Assembly (NCBI GenBank): GCA_033065855.1
Contig: JAVXUO010001354.1
Coordinates: 186,001 to 250,000, forward strand
Direction: 5' to 3'
From: Escallonia rubra
Lineage: Eukaryota > Streptophyta > Magnoliopsida > Escalloniales > Escalloniaceae
DNA length: 64,000 bases
The notes under the pieces were generated by a model. The model was not told the origin of the DNA, made no database searches, and saw nothing but the letters and a program-made list of their open reading frames with translations. Made by a program: the position numbers and the translations under genes. Below, one piece after another: positions 47,306 to 59,644 of this stretch; the stretch's first letter is position 1; every line of letters starts with the position of its first letter.

Positions 47306-50300
47306 TCAAAACCCCCTACTCCTCGGGACATGATACTGGCCAACATTTGGTGGCTGCACCCATCTGGTCGCACCCTGCTGCCACGGAACATTTTGCGCCA
47401 TATTAGCAGGAGGTCGCTCGGGAACTTGGCTACCCACATGGGGTCGCATCGGTTGGTGGAAGCCAGGCGCAGCTAGGTGAGGCCTAGGCTGCTGTTGGGG
47501 AGGAGCGTCCGGCTGCCACTCGGGTATATCATCGTCGTCATCGTTCCACGGTTGAATTCCAAGCCTAGCATCACTATTATCCTGCCAACTACTTCCGATT
47601 TGACCATATTGTTGTACAAGCTGTCTCATTTGATCTACCGGGCGAGACGGTGGAGGGGCCATTCTTGGCCCTCGCATGGTGTTTTGCGAAGATAACTTAG
47701 GCACGGATGGGTTTTGATTGCCAGAAAAGTTGAACTCTGGCAGGTCATCCACATCCCGTGCAGCTGCTGGGCCAAACCCCGGAGGAATATCGTCATCGTC
47801 GTCATCATCACCGGGTGGCGCCCCACGGCCAATGGGTGGTCTACCAAAAGGCACAGGAGCTTTCGATGTCAAATTCACATTTACATTGGAATCATGTTCA
47901 TGCTGTCTCCTAGATGCCAAGTGTTGCTTTTTAGAGCCATGTTTATGGTGCGAAGACGAGTTAGGCGAAATTGCAGAACTTAAATGAAGTTTTCTCCATA
48001 CAACTACACCAATTAGGCTATTTTCTGTAGAATTAATTATCTCCGTCTTGTCCTTGGAGAGGCTCGTGCTGATCATTTCAACTATTTTTGGATGAGGCGG
48101 GCAGAAATAAACTTCAATTCCTGGGGCCGGCTCCGCAAACCCCAGCCTCTCGTCCAAAACATATGAATCCACCGCCTGTTTAGAGGGCCAAACCTTGGGT
48201 AAGAAAATTGTAACTTCTTGTGGCTGAGAGTTCAGAACACACACACACAGCACGCATTATGCACATACCTCAGACAGACTTGCAACCTCACTTTCAGAAG
48301 ATCCCTCCTTCAAAACAAATTGAGCAACCTGCGAAAAGTGGGACTAATTGTCACTCCGATATTTCCAAAAAAAGAATCATGAAGGTAGCATCAAAGCAAA
48401 AATCCAAAACAGGCCAACGAATGGATGCAGGTCCACTATGGGAGCTTAGTTTCCCTTTGTATCTTTGAAAGGGCCAAGATAACGTTATCATTGGTCATTT
48501 GCCGCTATTAAAACATGAATGTCATTTTCTTACTTAACTAATCTCCAAGTCTGAAGGCGCCATCCTCCTTTACATAATGTTGTACCTGAGTACTAAGTTC
48601 ATTACATAATGTTGTACCTGAGTACTAAGTTCAGGAAATAACAAATAACGTAGCTTGGCCAGTCCTGCTCTGATGAAGCATCACAACAATGCCAATCAAA
48701 TACCATTTTTCTCCTTGTTGAGCATCAATTATCAACATAACCAGAGTAAAGATTTTGCAATTTTATTATTCGAGTGCCATGATATAGAGATGCAATTAGA
48801 AATGTCCCCAATTCACATAGCCATTTTATAAGGATATTGGCTAGAAAGTTGAACATCGCCAGAAAAGATGCAAAAGCAGGAGGAGGTAAAGGATGGAAAA
48901 TTCTTGGAATGCATCTTAGAAATGAGTCATTCATCCAGAGATGTAACTCAGCTTCACATTTATTTGTCAATGAAAAAATACCATAATACATCCTCATCAG
49001 CCTATAACGAATGTCATTTAACACGGATGATACAGCAGTGGAAGAACAAAAAGTGAGGTAAAAACTTATAATTAGAAGGGAGGGGACTTGAGATACCATG
49101 ACTGCACGACTTCGGGACATGGGAAGTTCTTGAAGGAATTTTTCAAATGCATCAAGTCTAACTCTACCCTTGATCTCAAAAAGGTTTGGCCATTCCTTTG
49201 TGGATGTGTTTTCACCGCTGCAAGAGAAGCAACAAATCAGCAAATCAACACAAACCAACCAAAGCTTCTTTGACAACTTCAGACAACGGTCGTGTTAAAC
49301 AGTATATCATTGCCATCTCAAGCGACTTATTTTAAAAACTCAAGTTTAATCATGCTTGCGCCACCCCGGAAAAAAAAAACCGTCCTCACCCGTAACTACA
49401 TATACAAATGCCCACATTTGTCCAAATATACCCCTTTCTTTTTAGCAATATCACCATTAGCTACTGCCAGTACAGACCCACTTCATTTACCTCTCTGCAC
49501 AAGTCAGATCTTCTAAAATCATGTCAGCATTTTTCTCTCCTTCCTTTTTTGAGGCCTTTTTCTTGTCCTGCACTACTGCTTTTTCCTATTTTCTTCTATT
49601 TAAAATTTTGGGGGTAGGGGGTGGGGGGGTGGTTGTGTTCAGCAGGAAAGATTACATACAGATGGTTACTTGTAAGCATGGTGTGGAGATAGGACATAAG
49701 CTAAAATATCAAGACAATAAAACTGATAGGAGACACACCATCTATAGAAGCCAATAACTGTGACCGGGGCCGAAATAGTCAGCTGAAGCACACCTTCCCA
49801 GACAGCTTGAAGAGTTGATGCACCAGAAGGCGGGGCTTTCTGTTCAACCGGACTCTTATTGGATTTCTTGTTCACCTCCAATTCTGTGTATTGCACATCC
49901 ATCTTGTCAGCCTTACCTGCATTAGTATTGATTGCGTCTTTGAAAGCGGGATCAGATACCTTCAATTCTTTGCGTGTCTCCGACTTTAAATTCTCTGAGT
50001 TTCCCTTGTCTAAAACATGCTGCGTTTGACCACTAGACTTCACCTTGTCCTCTGAGGTTTCCTTGTCTGCAACAGGTTTAGCCTGACCAGCAGACTTTAC
50101 CTTGTCCTCTGAGTTCTTCTTGACCAAAGCAGGTTTTGCCTGACCAGCATCAACTGGTAGAACTTCAAATGGAGGTTCAGAATTAAGGGATTCCATAAAT
50201 TCGTCTAAGGAGACAATAGGCGGTAGAAATTCCGCATCCTTGAATTCATCAACAATTAGTCCCTGCATCAAATCAGTCCCATCAGCCGGAATAGTAAGGC

Positions 50301-51918
50301 TAAATGAAGGGTCCTGCTTTTCGGATTTATTCTTCTCAACTTCTCTCTCTTCATCTTTGCTTTCGTTAGCTTCTAAAGAGGAATCAGCTCCTGTTTTCTG
50401 GTCTTTTTGTCGAATAAGAGGTAACATAGTTATCCCAGCAGAAACTTCGACAGAAGCACTATCATCTTGTTCAACTTCCACTTGATACTCTCCCTTGTGT
50501 GTCTTTTTAACCAAGCGCCGCCTCATATCAACATCAGAGTCTGGCAAAACTATCATTTGAGCAAGCTCTTCTGCTTTTGCCATCCGCCATTCAGAGAGCT
50601 CCTTCGAAGCAAGTTCCTCCGCCGTCATAGAACACAACCTTTCAGGTGATATCTCACCAGACATGACCCTTTCTCTTAGTTCAGGATTACTACGATCTTT
50701 CAGATTAAACATAAGAGATCTACCCTTCTCTTTGTACTTCTTATTCACTCCTCCAAATAATTTGTAGAGTTCTGCTTCAATCTTGGAAGCCAAAGTTTGA
50801 GGAGATCTAATAGATTGTTCACCCCCGTCTCCACCCACATCCACAGCTACGAAGCTAGGTTTTTCAGCAGTTTGAACTTCCTTCATTTCAGCCGCCTGCA
50901 TATCCATTTCCCATGCCCAAGAAAGCCCATTCCCTTGCAAAAGTTCATCTTTCACAAAGAAATTGTCACAAAATGAAACATCTCCATCAAGAAAGACGGT
51001 ATTGGATTGATCTTGTCCAATACTTTTCCAGGCTTGAACAGAACTTCCCACACTTTCACTGGTAAAACTCTCAGAAAACGTGCTTCGACTGTCAGCGCGT
51101 GCATCAGTTAAACAGGTCTCTTTGGAGGGTAAAGCAACAGAAGAATTTTCAGGTCGGCCAGCAACATCAACAGGGACACGAGTGGATTCCGCAAGCTTAG
51201 AATCCTCCTGTGTCTGCTGTGGTGCAATAGCTGCTACATGCGATGCATTCTTCTCTTTGTTAGGAGCCTTACTTTCCTGCTGGACTAAGGCCAATGCAGA
51301 AGCTAATGATTCCCTCATTTTGGACCTTATAGCATCAGATGACTCGGTCTGAACCCTGGGAGATGTTCCAACTGGTGCAACTCTATTTTTCGAAGCTTGT
51401 ACGCGCTGAGAACCAGACTTACCGGGAGTGGATTCATTTTTTATTATCCTTCTGCTTGGTGCAGGTGAATTTTGTGAACCCATAATATTTGACATGGAAT
51501 GCATCTGTACAGTTCTCTTACTCAGTGGAGCACTAACGGAAAGAGGTTTTGGTGACTGCTGCAGCGGAGCATTACTTAATATAGGTTCTACTGTAGCCTT
51601 CCGCTTACTTGGTAATACTGACTTTTGTGATCCCTGATTATACAACATGGATTCCGTCTCAGCAAATTTTGGGCCATAATTGCCCATCTTTGGTTTCATC
51701 TGTCCCATTTGCTTGTTTGAAATATTCACATTATCAGAAGTGGGTTCCACAAGTACCATTTGCTGGTTTGATACTGCAAACTGGTGTAATGCAGGACTAC
51801 TAGACATAGGTCCCGTCACTCCGACGTGTTTGTTTACTAGTGACGAGTCTACGGTGTCCACTTGACCCATCTGCGTGCTCATAATTGATAACTGCTGTGA
51901 TGCAAGATTGTTGGACAT
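47306..51918 (-). CDS. TFIIS central domain plus SPOC domain nuclear protein
   Basis: Four exons (49739-51918, 49097-49217, 48269-48328, 47306-48175) join in frame to 1,076 residues. Residues about 1-340 are low complexity, rich in Ser, Gln and Met. At about 375-480 is a TFIIS central domain (ASKIEAELYKLFGGVNKKYK, LMFNLKDRSNPELRERVMSG, then MTAEELASKELSEWR). An acidic Lys/Ser/Glu-rich linker follows. The SPOC domain spans about 700-860: LQAVWEGVLQLTISAPVTV, KEWPNLFEIKGRVRL, SYVLDERLGFAEPAPGIEVY, then GVVVWRK. The C-terminal tail is Pro-rich with two acidic blocks (DDDDDDDIPPGF and DDDDDIPEW). SPOC domains bind phosphorylated peptides such as the Pol II tail, and the family resembles fungal Bye1 and animal PHF3/DIDO in transcription control. 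The start is the first ATG (MSNNLASQQL), typical of relatives. Confidence 0.9.
48571..48636. repeat. 33-bp tandem duplication in a SPOC-gene intron
   Basis: TACATAATGTTGTACCTGAG, continuing with TACTAAGTTCA, occurs twice back to back in the intron between the second and third coding exons. Confidence 0.85.
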
Positions 51919-54025
51919 ACTGGACTGCAGGAAGGCTTTAACTGGCTGTGTTCCGAATCAAAATAGTAGGCCAAGTCCAGATCATCCAGAAACATTCAGT
52001 CTGCATTCAGAGAAGACAATAAATAAACAACCTATTTAATCAACAGGAGTTGAACGCAAGGTACGTAAAGTAGTTCAAAAAAAAATTATCATAAACGTGA
52101 GAAAGCTGAAAAGAAAGAACTCGGTGTATTGCAGAGCATATGAACAATACATGCACTACATAATGGCACGGAAGAGTCCTCTATCAGAAATTTATACAAA
52201 CATTATTCGCACAGCTATCTAGACATTTCAAAAGAGTCAAACAACATTGTCATCAATACCTGTATCTGCCCTATCATTTTAAATATAGAGGCGGCCATTA
52301 AGAGAGCATGTGGAACATGAATTTTAAGCACAAATACCATAGAGGGAGATGGACACACTCATACGCACAATCAGCTGATGCTACACATACAAGGATGAGA
52401 AGTTCAATTAAACAAAGAAACTAGGAGCCATGCACTTCGAGGTTATTGGCAGACAGGCTAATTGTTGCTCACCCCCCAGGCTTCCCGCGGGGGTTGGGGT
52501 GCTTGGAAGAGGAAAACAGATCACCAAGAAGATTGTTAGCAATACTCTTCCAGCATCCTACCAAGAAAAAATCCTCCGCGGCTAGGGTGATATGCTATCA
52601 AAATGCTCGTTTGGTATTTGTTTACCGAATCAAGCGCTTAGAACCCCAAATGTAAGTTGTGAGTTGTCACAATCATAATATTTTTACTAAACCCAATGAT
52701 CGGCTCTTATATATAAGCGAGTGTAGTCACTGCCAAAGTTTGATGCCTACCTTTATTTGAAGTACCTATGGTTGTACAAGCTTAGTAACATCAAGGTGCT
52801 TCTTTTTAACCAAAGAATCTACTGTTGAACTCGAAACAGTTATAGGCCTATTGAATATTTCATGACCAGGTTACGAGCCTGCTTGCATCTACGAAGCCAT
52901 GTATTCACGCATATGAACTTTAAATTGCCCTGATCGACCAAGCCAAACAGGTATACTGTGATCACGCTTATGAATTTTCAAATTTTAGAGCAGCCATGCT
53001 TTGCAATAAGAGTTTAAAAAGAACGTGCACATGTACGTTAAACTGGTCAATAAAGTCTTCTCAAAATCATTGTCCTGGCATGGTGCACCAAGACATCATA
53101 CAGTCCCTTTCAAAGAGAGCCAGGCCTGCTTGATCTCTAGTATGAGGTGGCCAGCTGCCCAGAAAAGAAGTCCGCGGTCAATTACTCTATAAATATCAAA
53201 TACTTTCGTTTAATCGTTGAACTTTTGATCCGATAATGGCGAAGAGAGAAGGTCATCACAATTCTTGAGCAAAGCAACAAAGAAAAAAAAACCACTGTCA
53301 TTGGACTCTGAAATTTCCAGAACATGGCTCAGAGAAAAGGTAAATGAGGTAAGATGTAGACACAAAAATTAAATTTTCTGCTCACTGGAAACAAGAAAAA
53401 TTGTTCCCCAATCCAGACAAATATTCTCCAATCACAACTATTAACTACTTAAATCCAATATCCAAACAATTATTCCCCATCACATCTTCTTCTAGGAATA
53501 TTAGCCAATAGATCTTTAAAACAGTAAAACTGGACTTAAATTAGTTCTCCCTATAAGTGACAGTAAACTCACAAAGCAATCATCGTGCCACAGTCCTTCA
53601 ATTATTCAACATTTCAAAACAAACCTCGACAAAAAAAACCTGCTACTCAGAGAGAAGAAGAGCCTATGCATTGAAAAAGCACTCAATAGACGCAGTAGCG
53701 CTTAGCCGTGCTAAGCTGTACAAACATCTTTAACTAATCAACAACGAAAAGCTGAGGCACTTGCACAAACATACAAATCATCAGTCAGTCGGTCACAGTC
53801 TAAAATCTGATGAATTAACTCGTAATTGAAAACCCTAATCACAGCACAACAGGAATATCTTAAAAAAGGAAGAATTCAATCCTTCGCCAGATCCAAAACC
53901 CGTAAGAAATGACGATATATAGAGCCTTTTAACACCAGCCCACAAAAAAAACGTCACATGCTAAAACCCTAATTGCAGGCTTGCAGCACACACAAACACA
54001 CAGAAAAAAGAAATCGACACGTTAC
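51919..54025. other. Leader intron region of the SPOC gene
   Basis: This 2.1-kb stretch lies between the start codon and the probable 5' UTR exon. The 3' acceptor is probably within 51930-51960 (minus-strand CCTGCAG or ACACAG). I saw no coding exon or transposon end in it. Confidence 0.45.
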
Positions 54026-54120
54026 CTGAGCAGCGAGTCGGCGAGAGAGAGGGGGAGAGGAGGTTGGGGTGAATTTATCCGGAAAGAATGTAAACCCTAG
54101 AAAGATTCATCTGGAGAGCT
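54026..54120 (-). other. Probable 5' UTR exon of the SPOC gene
   Basis: On the minus strand, a C-T-rich leader (CCCCTCTCTCTCGCC) ends GCTGCTCAG followed by GTAACG, a good donor at 54024-54025. It is preceded by AAACCCTAGA-type sequence common in plant leaders. It contains no ATG in frame with the protein. The transcription start is only approximate. Confidence 0.45.
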
Positions 54121-54498
54121 TTTGGCGAAAACGAAGAGGGCCTTTTTGGTATAAAAGTAAGGCGATTTTGTCGTGACACTATTACTAGGCCCAAGTCACA
54201 TGATGGGCCATGCTTGCGCCACGTACCCGGCTGATTTTTATGCCATTTGCTACTTTATTTAGTAATTTCGCTCATTATTATTATTCAATAGTCATCGTCG
54301 CACAGCGATACATAATGTCATAGTTATCAATACCGTACCGAATTACGTAAATGTCATCACATACTCACATGTAAAGCAATCAAGAATTCAGGAGAAGGCA
54401 AATAGGAGCCGCCGATGGAGGTTTGTTCACTACTTTTTCAGTTGAGTGCTCTAGAAATTTTGATAGATATTTGAAGTTAGCTAGGGTTTTTTTACTTA

Positions 54499-55262
54499 GG
54501 ATCTGTTTGACACAGCTTTTTTTTTCAGTGGTCGGTTTTTAAAGAGCAGCTTAATTTTTTTATTTTTTTACAAAAACAAGTGGATGTTTGATAACCCCTT
54601 TTTTTTTTATTTTTTTTTTGTTTTGGGTGTTTGGTAACCCTTTTCATTTTGACTTTTTTTTTCGTGGTGGTTTGTGGTGGTGGTGGTGGGGTGTAGCGGT
54701 GGTCAACGGTGGTGGTGGCCGGCGATTGTCGCTGGCAGTGGCTGCCGGTGGTGGTGGCCAGAGGTGGTTGTCGGCGGCCGGAGGTGGCTATCGGTGGTTG
54801 TTGTCTGGCGACGATGGGCGGTGACTGCCGGAGGTGGCTGCCGGCGGTGGTGGCCATCGCCCACCGCTGCCAGGTGGTGGCTGCCGGCGGCCGAAGGTGG
54901 CTGTCGGTGGTTGCTGTCTAGCGGCGGTGGCCGGTGGCTGCCGGCGGTGGTGGCCGGAGGTGGCCTCCGGCCAAAAGTGGTGGCCACCGCCCACCGCTGC
55001 CCGGTGGTGGCTGCCGGCGGCCGGAGGTGGCTGTCGGTGGTTGCCGGGCAGCGGTGGGTGCGTTGTGGTGGAGCTCTCAAAAAAAAAAATTAAAGTGAAA
55101 AAAAAAGAGCTTTCTCCTCTTTGTTTTTTTTTTTTTTTCTACAATTTAAAAAGTGGGTTTTTAAATTGGAAAAAAAAAAAAAGAGCTACCAAACACCCCA
55201 TTTTTTCCCAATTTTTAAAACTGAAAAAAAAAGAGCAAAAAAAAACTCCGTCAAACGGCCCC
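54499..55262. mobile_element. Harbinger-like MITE with a GC-rich repeat core
   Basis: A TTA on each side (54496-54498 and 55263-55265) fits PIF/Harbinger target duplications. The ends are GGATCTGTTTGACAC and, read inward from the right, GGGGCCGTTTGACGG. A core at about 54665-55070 is an irregular tandem array of GGTGGCTGCCGGCGG-type units with interspersed CCACCGCTGCC. Long open frames on both strands there come from triplet-like composition. No transposase is encoded. Confidence 0.72.
54665..55070. repeat. GC-rich irregular tandem repeat in the Harbinger-like element
   Basis: The module GGTGGCTGCCGGCGG plus CCGGAGGTGGC and TGTCGGTGGTTGC recurs at least three times (near 54780-54840, 54880-54940 and 55010-55060), with CCGCCCACCGCTGCC-type spacers between. 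Units are of uneven length and diverged. Confidence 0.85.
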
Positions 55263-55265
55263 TTA

Positions 55266-55911
55266 GTCAGTTAGTCTACATGCTTAAATTACTTGATTTC
55301 CCATTAACTGTGCAATCCCAAAAAAGCAATAGCCCGGTACAAAAGAGATTGTTTCAGACGAAACATCTATCTCGGCCGGTATCGGGTGTTCCGGCCGGTA
55401 CAACCGGTATTGAGACTGGTACAAAGTTTATAGTCTACCGTACTGGTACAAGCCCAAACCAATACGTATCGGCCGGTACAACCGGTTCTTGTACGGTATT
55501 CACAACATTGCGTAATGTGTATGCAAAAATATAGTTAATTATATTAAATTTTATTTAAATAAATTAAGCGCTGCATACAAATGTTTATTATCATATTTGA
55601 TAAAATAAAATTTAAATTGCAGAAACAAAGCATCTTATAGGTATTTATTTCCTATTTAACTTTTTTTCTTTTTGTCATCTTTTAACAATTTTCTTGATAT
55701 GCATCAATTGTCAATACTCTAAATAGGTAGTTATGTAATACTAAAAGAGGTGTTATATGAAAAGGGTGTATGCTAGTATGAGATAGATTAGTTCCGTGGC
55801 ACACGCAATACATGTGTAAAAATAAAGTGTGCAATATATTATTTTGTTAATGTCGCGCTTTAGGTTTTTTTCTAATTACAACTTTTAATGAATATCAAAT
55901 TGTGAAAACTA
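55266..55911. other. Spacer with a cluster of CCGGCCGGTACAACCGGT motifs
   Basis: Between 55335 and 55500 there are repeated, partly palindromic GGCCGGTACAACCGGT, CGGTACAAG and TACCGTACTGGTACA motifs. This is typical of one end of a dispersed repeat with subterminal motifs, but no matching second end was found. The remainder is AT-rich with no gene. Confidence 0.5.
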
Positions 55912-56360
55912 GGTCTGTTCGAAATTATTTCCAGTTTTGGTTTTCAGTTTCCAAAAATCAAAACCAGTTTAGTTTAGTTTTTATTTTTTACAAAAACAAA
56001 TGGGTGTTTGATTACCTTGTTTTTATTTTGAATTTTTTCTTTAGTGGTGGTTGCGGTGGTGGTGGCTGGATGTGGCCCATCGGCGATCGGCGACGGTGTC
56101 TGACGGCAGGCAGTGGCGGACGAGGGCTGCGATGGCTGACAGTGGTGGCCGGCGATGGGAGGGTGGTGGTGGTCTTAAAATAAAAACCAAAATTCAAAAT
56201 TCCTAAATGGGGGCTTTCAAGGACAGTCTTGTTTTAAAAACTGGTTTTCAAAACTTAAGGAAAAAAAAAAATCGAAAGCTGTGTGTCAAACACGTTTTTT
56301 TCCTCCAGTTTACAAAATTGGAGAAAAAGCAGAAAAACCAAATAATTTTCAAATGCTACC
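55912..56360 (-). mobile_element. TIR MITE with GC-rich core, copy B (inverted relative to copy A)
   Basis: The left end is GGTCTGTTCGAAAT; the right end read inward is GGTAGCATTTGAAAA. Read on the minus strand, its sequence parallels the copy at 17797-18270, including GTGTTTGACACACAG and the CCACCACC/CGCC core. The flanking target site is unclear. Confidence 0.68.
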
Positions 56361-58483
56361 TAAATATGTCCTTATAGGCAGTTTTAGAATTTAAGTTTTT
56401 GTTTTGTGTCATTTTTTTATAATTTTCTTACTATGTCAAGTGTCAACATTCTAGATAGATAATTATGTAACATCGAAGTAGGTGATACACCAAAATGGTG
56501 TTTCCTTTATTAGTAGTATCGATAGATAAACAAGACAAATTTATTGCAATTAATCTCGATAAGTTGAATGAATCAAATTAATCTTTTTGGCTTGACTTAA
56601 CTCATTTGTAGTCCCCCTTTTTGTCCTTCTAGTGAATGTCAGTTTGTTTCCCGATAGTGTGTTTTGATCGATAATTTTACGGAATTTTTAATTGAGCTCC
56701 CTGAATCCTTATTCGAGCTTCAAAAGTTTTGTCTTCTCGATAACTATTATGGAGTTGTAATAATGAATTGCGGAGCTCAAATAACAACCTCTTCATTTTA
56801 ATGTTAAACTTTTGCTCGTGCAGAATTTATTTCCATTGGCCATATAATTAACGATGCACATTATTTGGATCAAAACAAAAATAAACGAATACAAAAACTG
56901 AAGAGCAAATTATTTTGCTTATTATTCACTGATTCAGTTTCAGTTATTGACGTTAAATCTTTGGGTTTTCAATTCAGTCTAGGTTTAAAATTATTAGTCG
57001 GTTTTAATTCAAGATAATCGCATCTAAAAAATGTATGAAGTTTGGCAATTTGTAAATGTATACAACGCTGTTATGTTATCCGCAAATATCATAAGCATAA
57101 TATTTTGGTTCGAGACCACAATAACTATATAATAACTCGGTGTTGCTTCTATTTAGTTTTGAAAAATATATTTCGACTTGGGTCTGTTAGATTATGAACA
57201 AGAATATGGTACACCGAATTGCTTACTGATACATATAATGCTCAATATGATGAGCATTTCTTGTGATGTTTGATAAGTGATTGTCATTGACATGAAGAGA
57301 TTGAGAATCCCTCCAAGATGTATTTCTAGCTTGAACACCCAACCTAAGCATATTTATGGACTTGCATTTTCTTCAAAGGGAGTACTAGTTTGAAGTCATT
57401 ACTTGGTGGAAACTTATTTGACACATTAATAGGTAATGATGATGATTTTGAAGAAATTTTCCTCGTCTCCACGTTAATGATGCTTTATAATTACTTGTTA
57501 TGTTGTTGGTTAGCTCCCAAAGCTCCATTTGACCCCGTCATGTTTCTACTCGAGAATGTTGGATGAGCAAGTTTAAAATATTACGATAGGAAAGATGGTT
57601 CATTTCTCAAAAATTTTTACGTACTTAAAAAAGAGTTATTAAGTGCGCGAACATGTATGGTACGTACACCAGTGACAATTCACGTACTCTAAACTCCAAG
57701 AACTATCATGCGTCATACGTGCACACAAAAACCATGAACAAAAGCCACAGTTCGAAATGTTCGAACTAAAATAAAACGTGTTACATACATTGGATTTTGA
57801 TTGGTGTGCAGATTTAGAACGCATACTATCCATTTATAACTTACATGGAAAATTAAGGCTAATATTTCAATTTACATTTAAGAGTGGACGAGGCAGTACT
57901 CTTCGTAATTTTTTTCACGTACTAGTACTATTAGAATTGGTATAATCGTATAAGATCTAAAGGCCTAACAGTCTTTTTTTAGCTCTCAATTGCTAACTCA
58001 TGGTGTATCACTGTATTTAGATCTCAATTGTTAAATACTTTTCAGTGTTGGTGTTTTCCTGTGCCTAGACCTTCTGCAAATTTCTCCTTTTATAGGAGAA
58101 GAAGTAGGTGGAGATCATTGCAATGAAAATACCACGCCTAACGCCATTAAAGGAATAGTGCACATAAACTAACCAAGAAAGAAGCTTATTCCTATTTTTA
58201 GCATCTACAAACTTGTACTTGTAATAAGGTAGTAACCAAATTATAATGGTGAAAAACTAGACCTGAATTCTAAACAATGTTGAAAATTGTAAATTGAACA
58301 AGTTGGTATTTTGAACTAAACTTTCAGCCATGTGGAAGTTATCAAAATGCATAAATTTGAAAATTTTATGTTACTTAAGAAGAATTTTTTGGTAATATTA
58401 CTCTTCACTTGCTTATATGATTGTTTTCTTCCTTTTCCCCTTTATAGTTGTTGTTTATCGTAATGATGTACTTTGTGTTCCAG
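56361..58483. other. AT-rich spacer, nothing recognised
   Basis: Over 2 kb without a supported exon, RNA or transposon end. Open frames are short and lack codon structure. Confidence 0.45.
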
Positions 58484-59589
58484 AATCCAGGGTGCAACCC
58501 AGCAAGCATGGCTCATCATCGTACAAGACAAGCGTCTAGAAGGTTAGTCTGGTTCATGTTGCTGACGTTCGTACAGACTGTGTACCATTTTAATTGCTTA
58601 GAAGTGCCTTCATTGGTTCATTGGCACACTCACATTTTTCTGTTCAGCATAATGTTGAGTTGGTTAAAGTGTCACGTTTGAGTTCTATGCTGAATGTAGA
58701 ATGTCAACATAACTAACCGGTGTATCTGGTCGTCAACATGGGGGTTTACTCCAGAGGAAAGGAAATAATGAGACTTTGATTTTTGAAATTGATAATCTGA
58801 CTTAGTTAAGTGAATTTGAGTGCGCCTATCAACTATTTGTGTTAATTTGCTTGGTAATGAGGACACTAAATTTGATTTATTTTCTTTCTGTTAGAGCGAG
58901 TGAATTTACATGTTGATACCAGTAAGCTAGATTGTATATCTTAATATCGTGAATGGAAATACCCCAAACATTGTGTCCACAAGGGTCATTTATAACTTTG
59001 ACGAAGAAGATTAACTGTTAGATTGTACTATACTGATCGTTAACTAAGAAATGACTTTGTTTCTATTATTTCAATACATATTATAAGCGTTAGAATCAAG
59101 CCGTTTTACAATGGCCGACAAATATTTGTGTGTGCTGGTATAGCCAATACGGAGCTTTGAATTTTTTTTCTATGGTCAAAGATGCACGTTAGTTCTTAAT
59201 TTGAATGCATGTCACTGCCCAGTCACTTAATATTACATGTTCATGCATCATTTGAGCCTGTCGAGATGTAATAGCTCGCAGAAACGAAAAATAGTAATGA
59301 AAAGAAACATTTGTTTTAACAATGTGAAATCATTACTAGAAAAATCTTTTACATGTTATAAAGTCTGTTATTCTGTGATCTTGAGTTGCCATAGTTCTGC
59401 AAAGAAGAAGCACCGTCAACTTAGAATAGTTCTTTGTGGAAGTTGCCACCTATAATCTCATGGGCACTTGATTACTGATGTCGGTGGAAATGAAGGTTAT
59501 TCTAGTGGCAAGCAATTTGTTACAACTGAGGAGCTTCGGGAAAAGCTATCTCACTTGCGCCAGGATAGATTGCTTATTGTTAAACCGGT
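58484..59589 (+). CDS. Exon-like pieces of an unidentified gene (partial)
   Basis: Piece 1 (58484-58542) is bounded by TTCCAG and GTTAGT and encodes NPGCNPASMAHHRTRQASR. Piece 2 (about 59398-59589) ends at a GTAAGA donor and encodes a charged helical stretch including KQFVTTEELREKLSHLRQD then RLLIVKP. The two have compatible phase if joined at 59398, but a TAA (59452-59454) then interrupts the frame, so either a splice site inside piece 2 is used or the copy is broken. I do not recognise the family. A LINE follows in what would be the next intron, and the gene may continue beyond the window. Confidence 0.35.
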
Positions 59590-59644
59590 AAGAATTACTT
59601 AGTTCCAATTACTAATATGGTTAATGTCTTGACCTTTTTCAAGG

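Noticed and set aside
47477..47987. Plus-strand open frames opposite the SPOC gene
   Set aside because: They are antisense shadows of the Asp/Pro/Gln-rich tail of the SPOC protein.
54525..55534. Long Gly/Trp- and Pro/Thr-rich open frames
   Set aside because: They come from a GGTGGCTGCCGGCGG tandem repeat in a Harbinger-like element and have no codon structure of a real gene.
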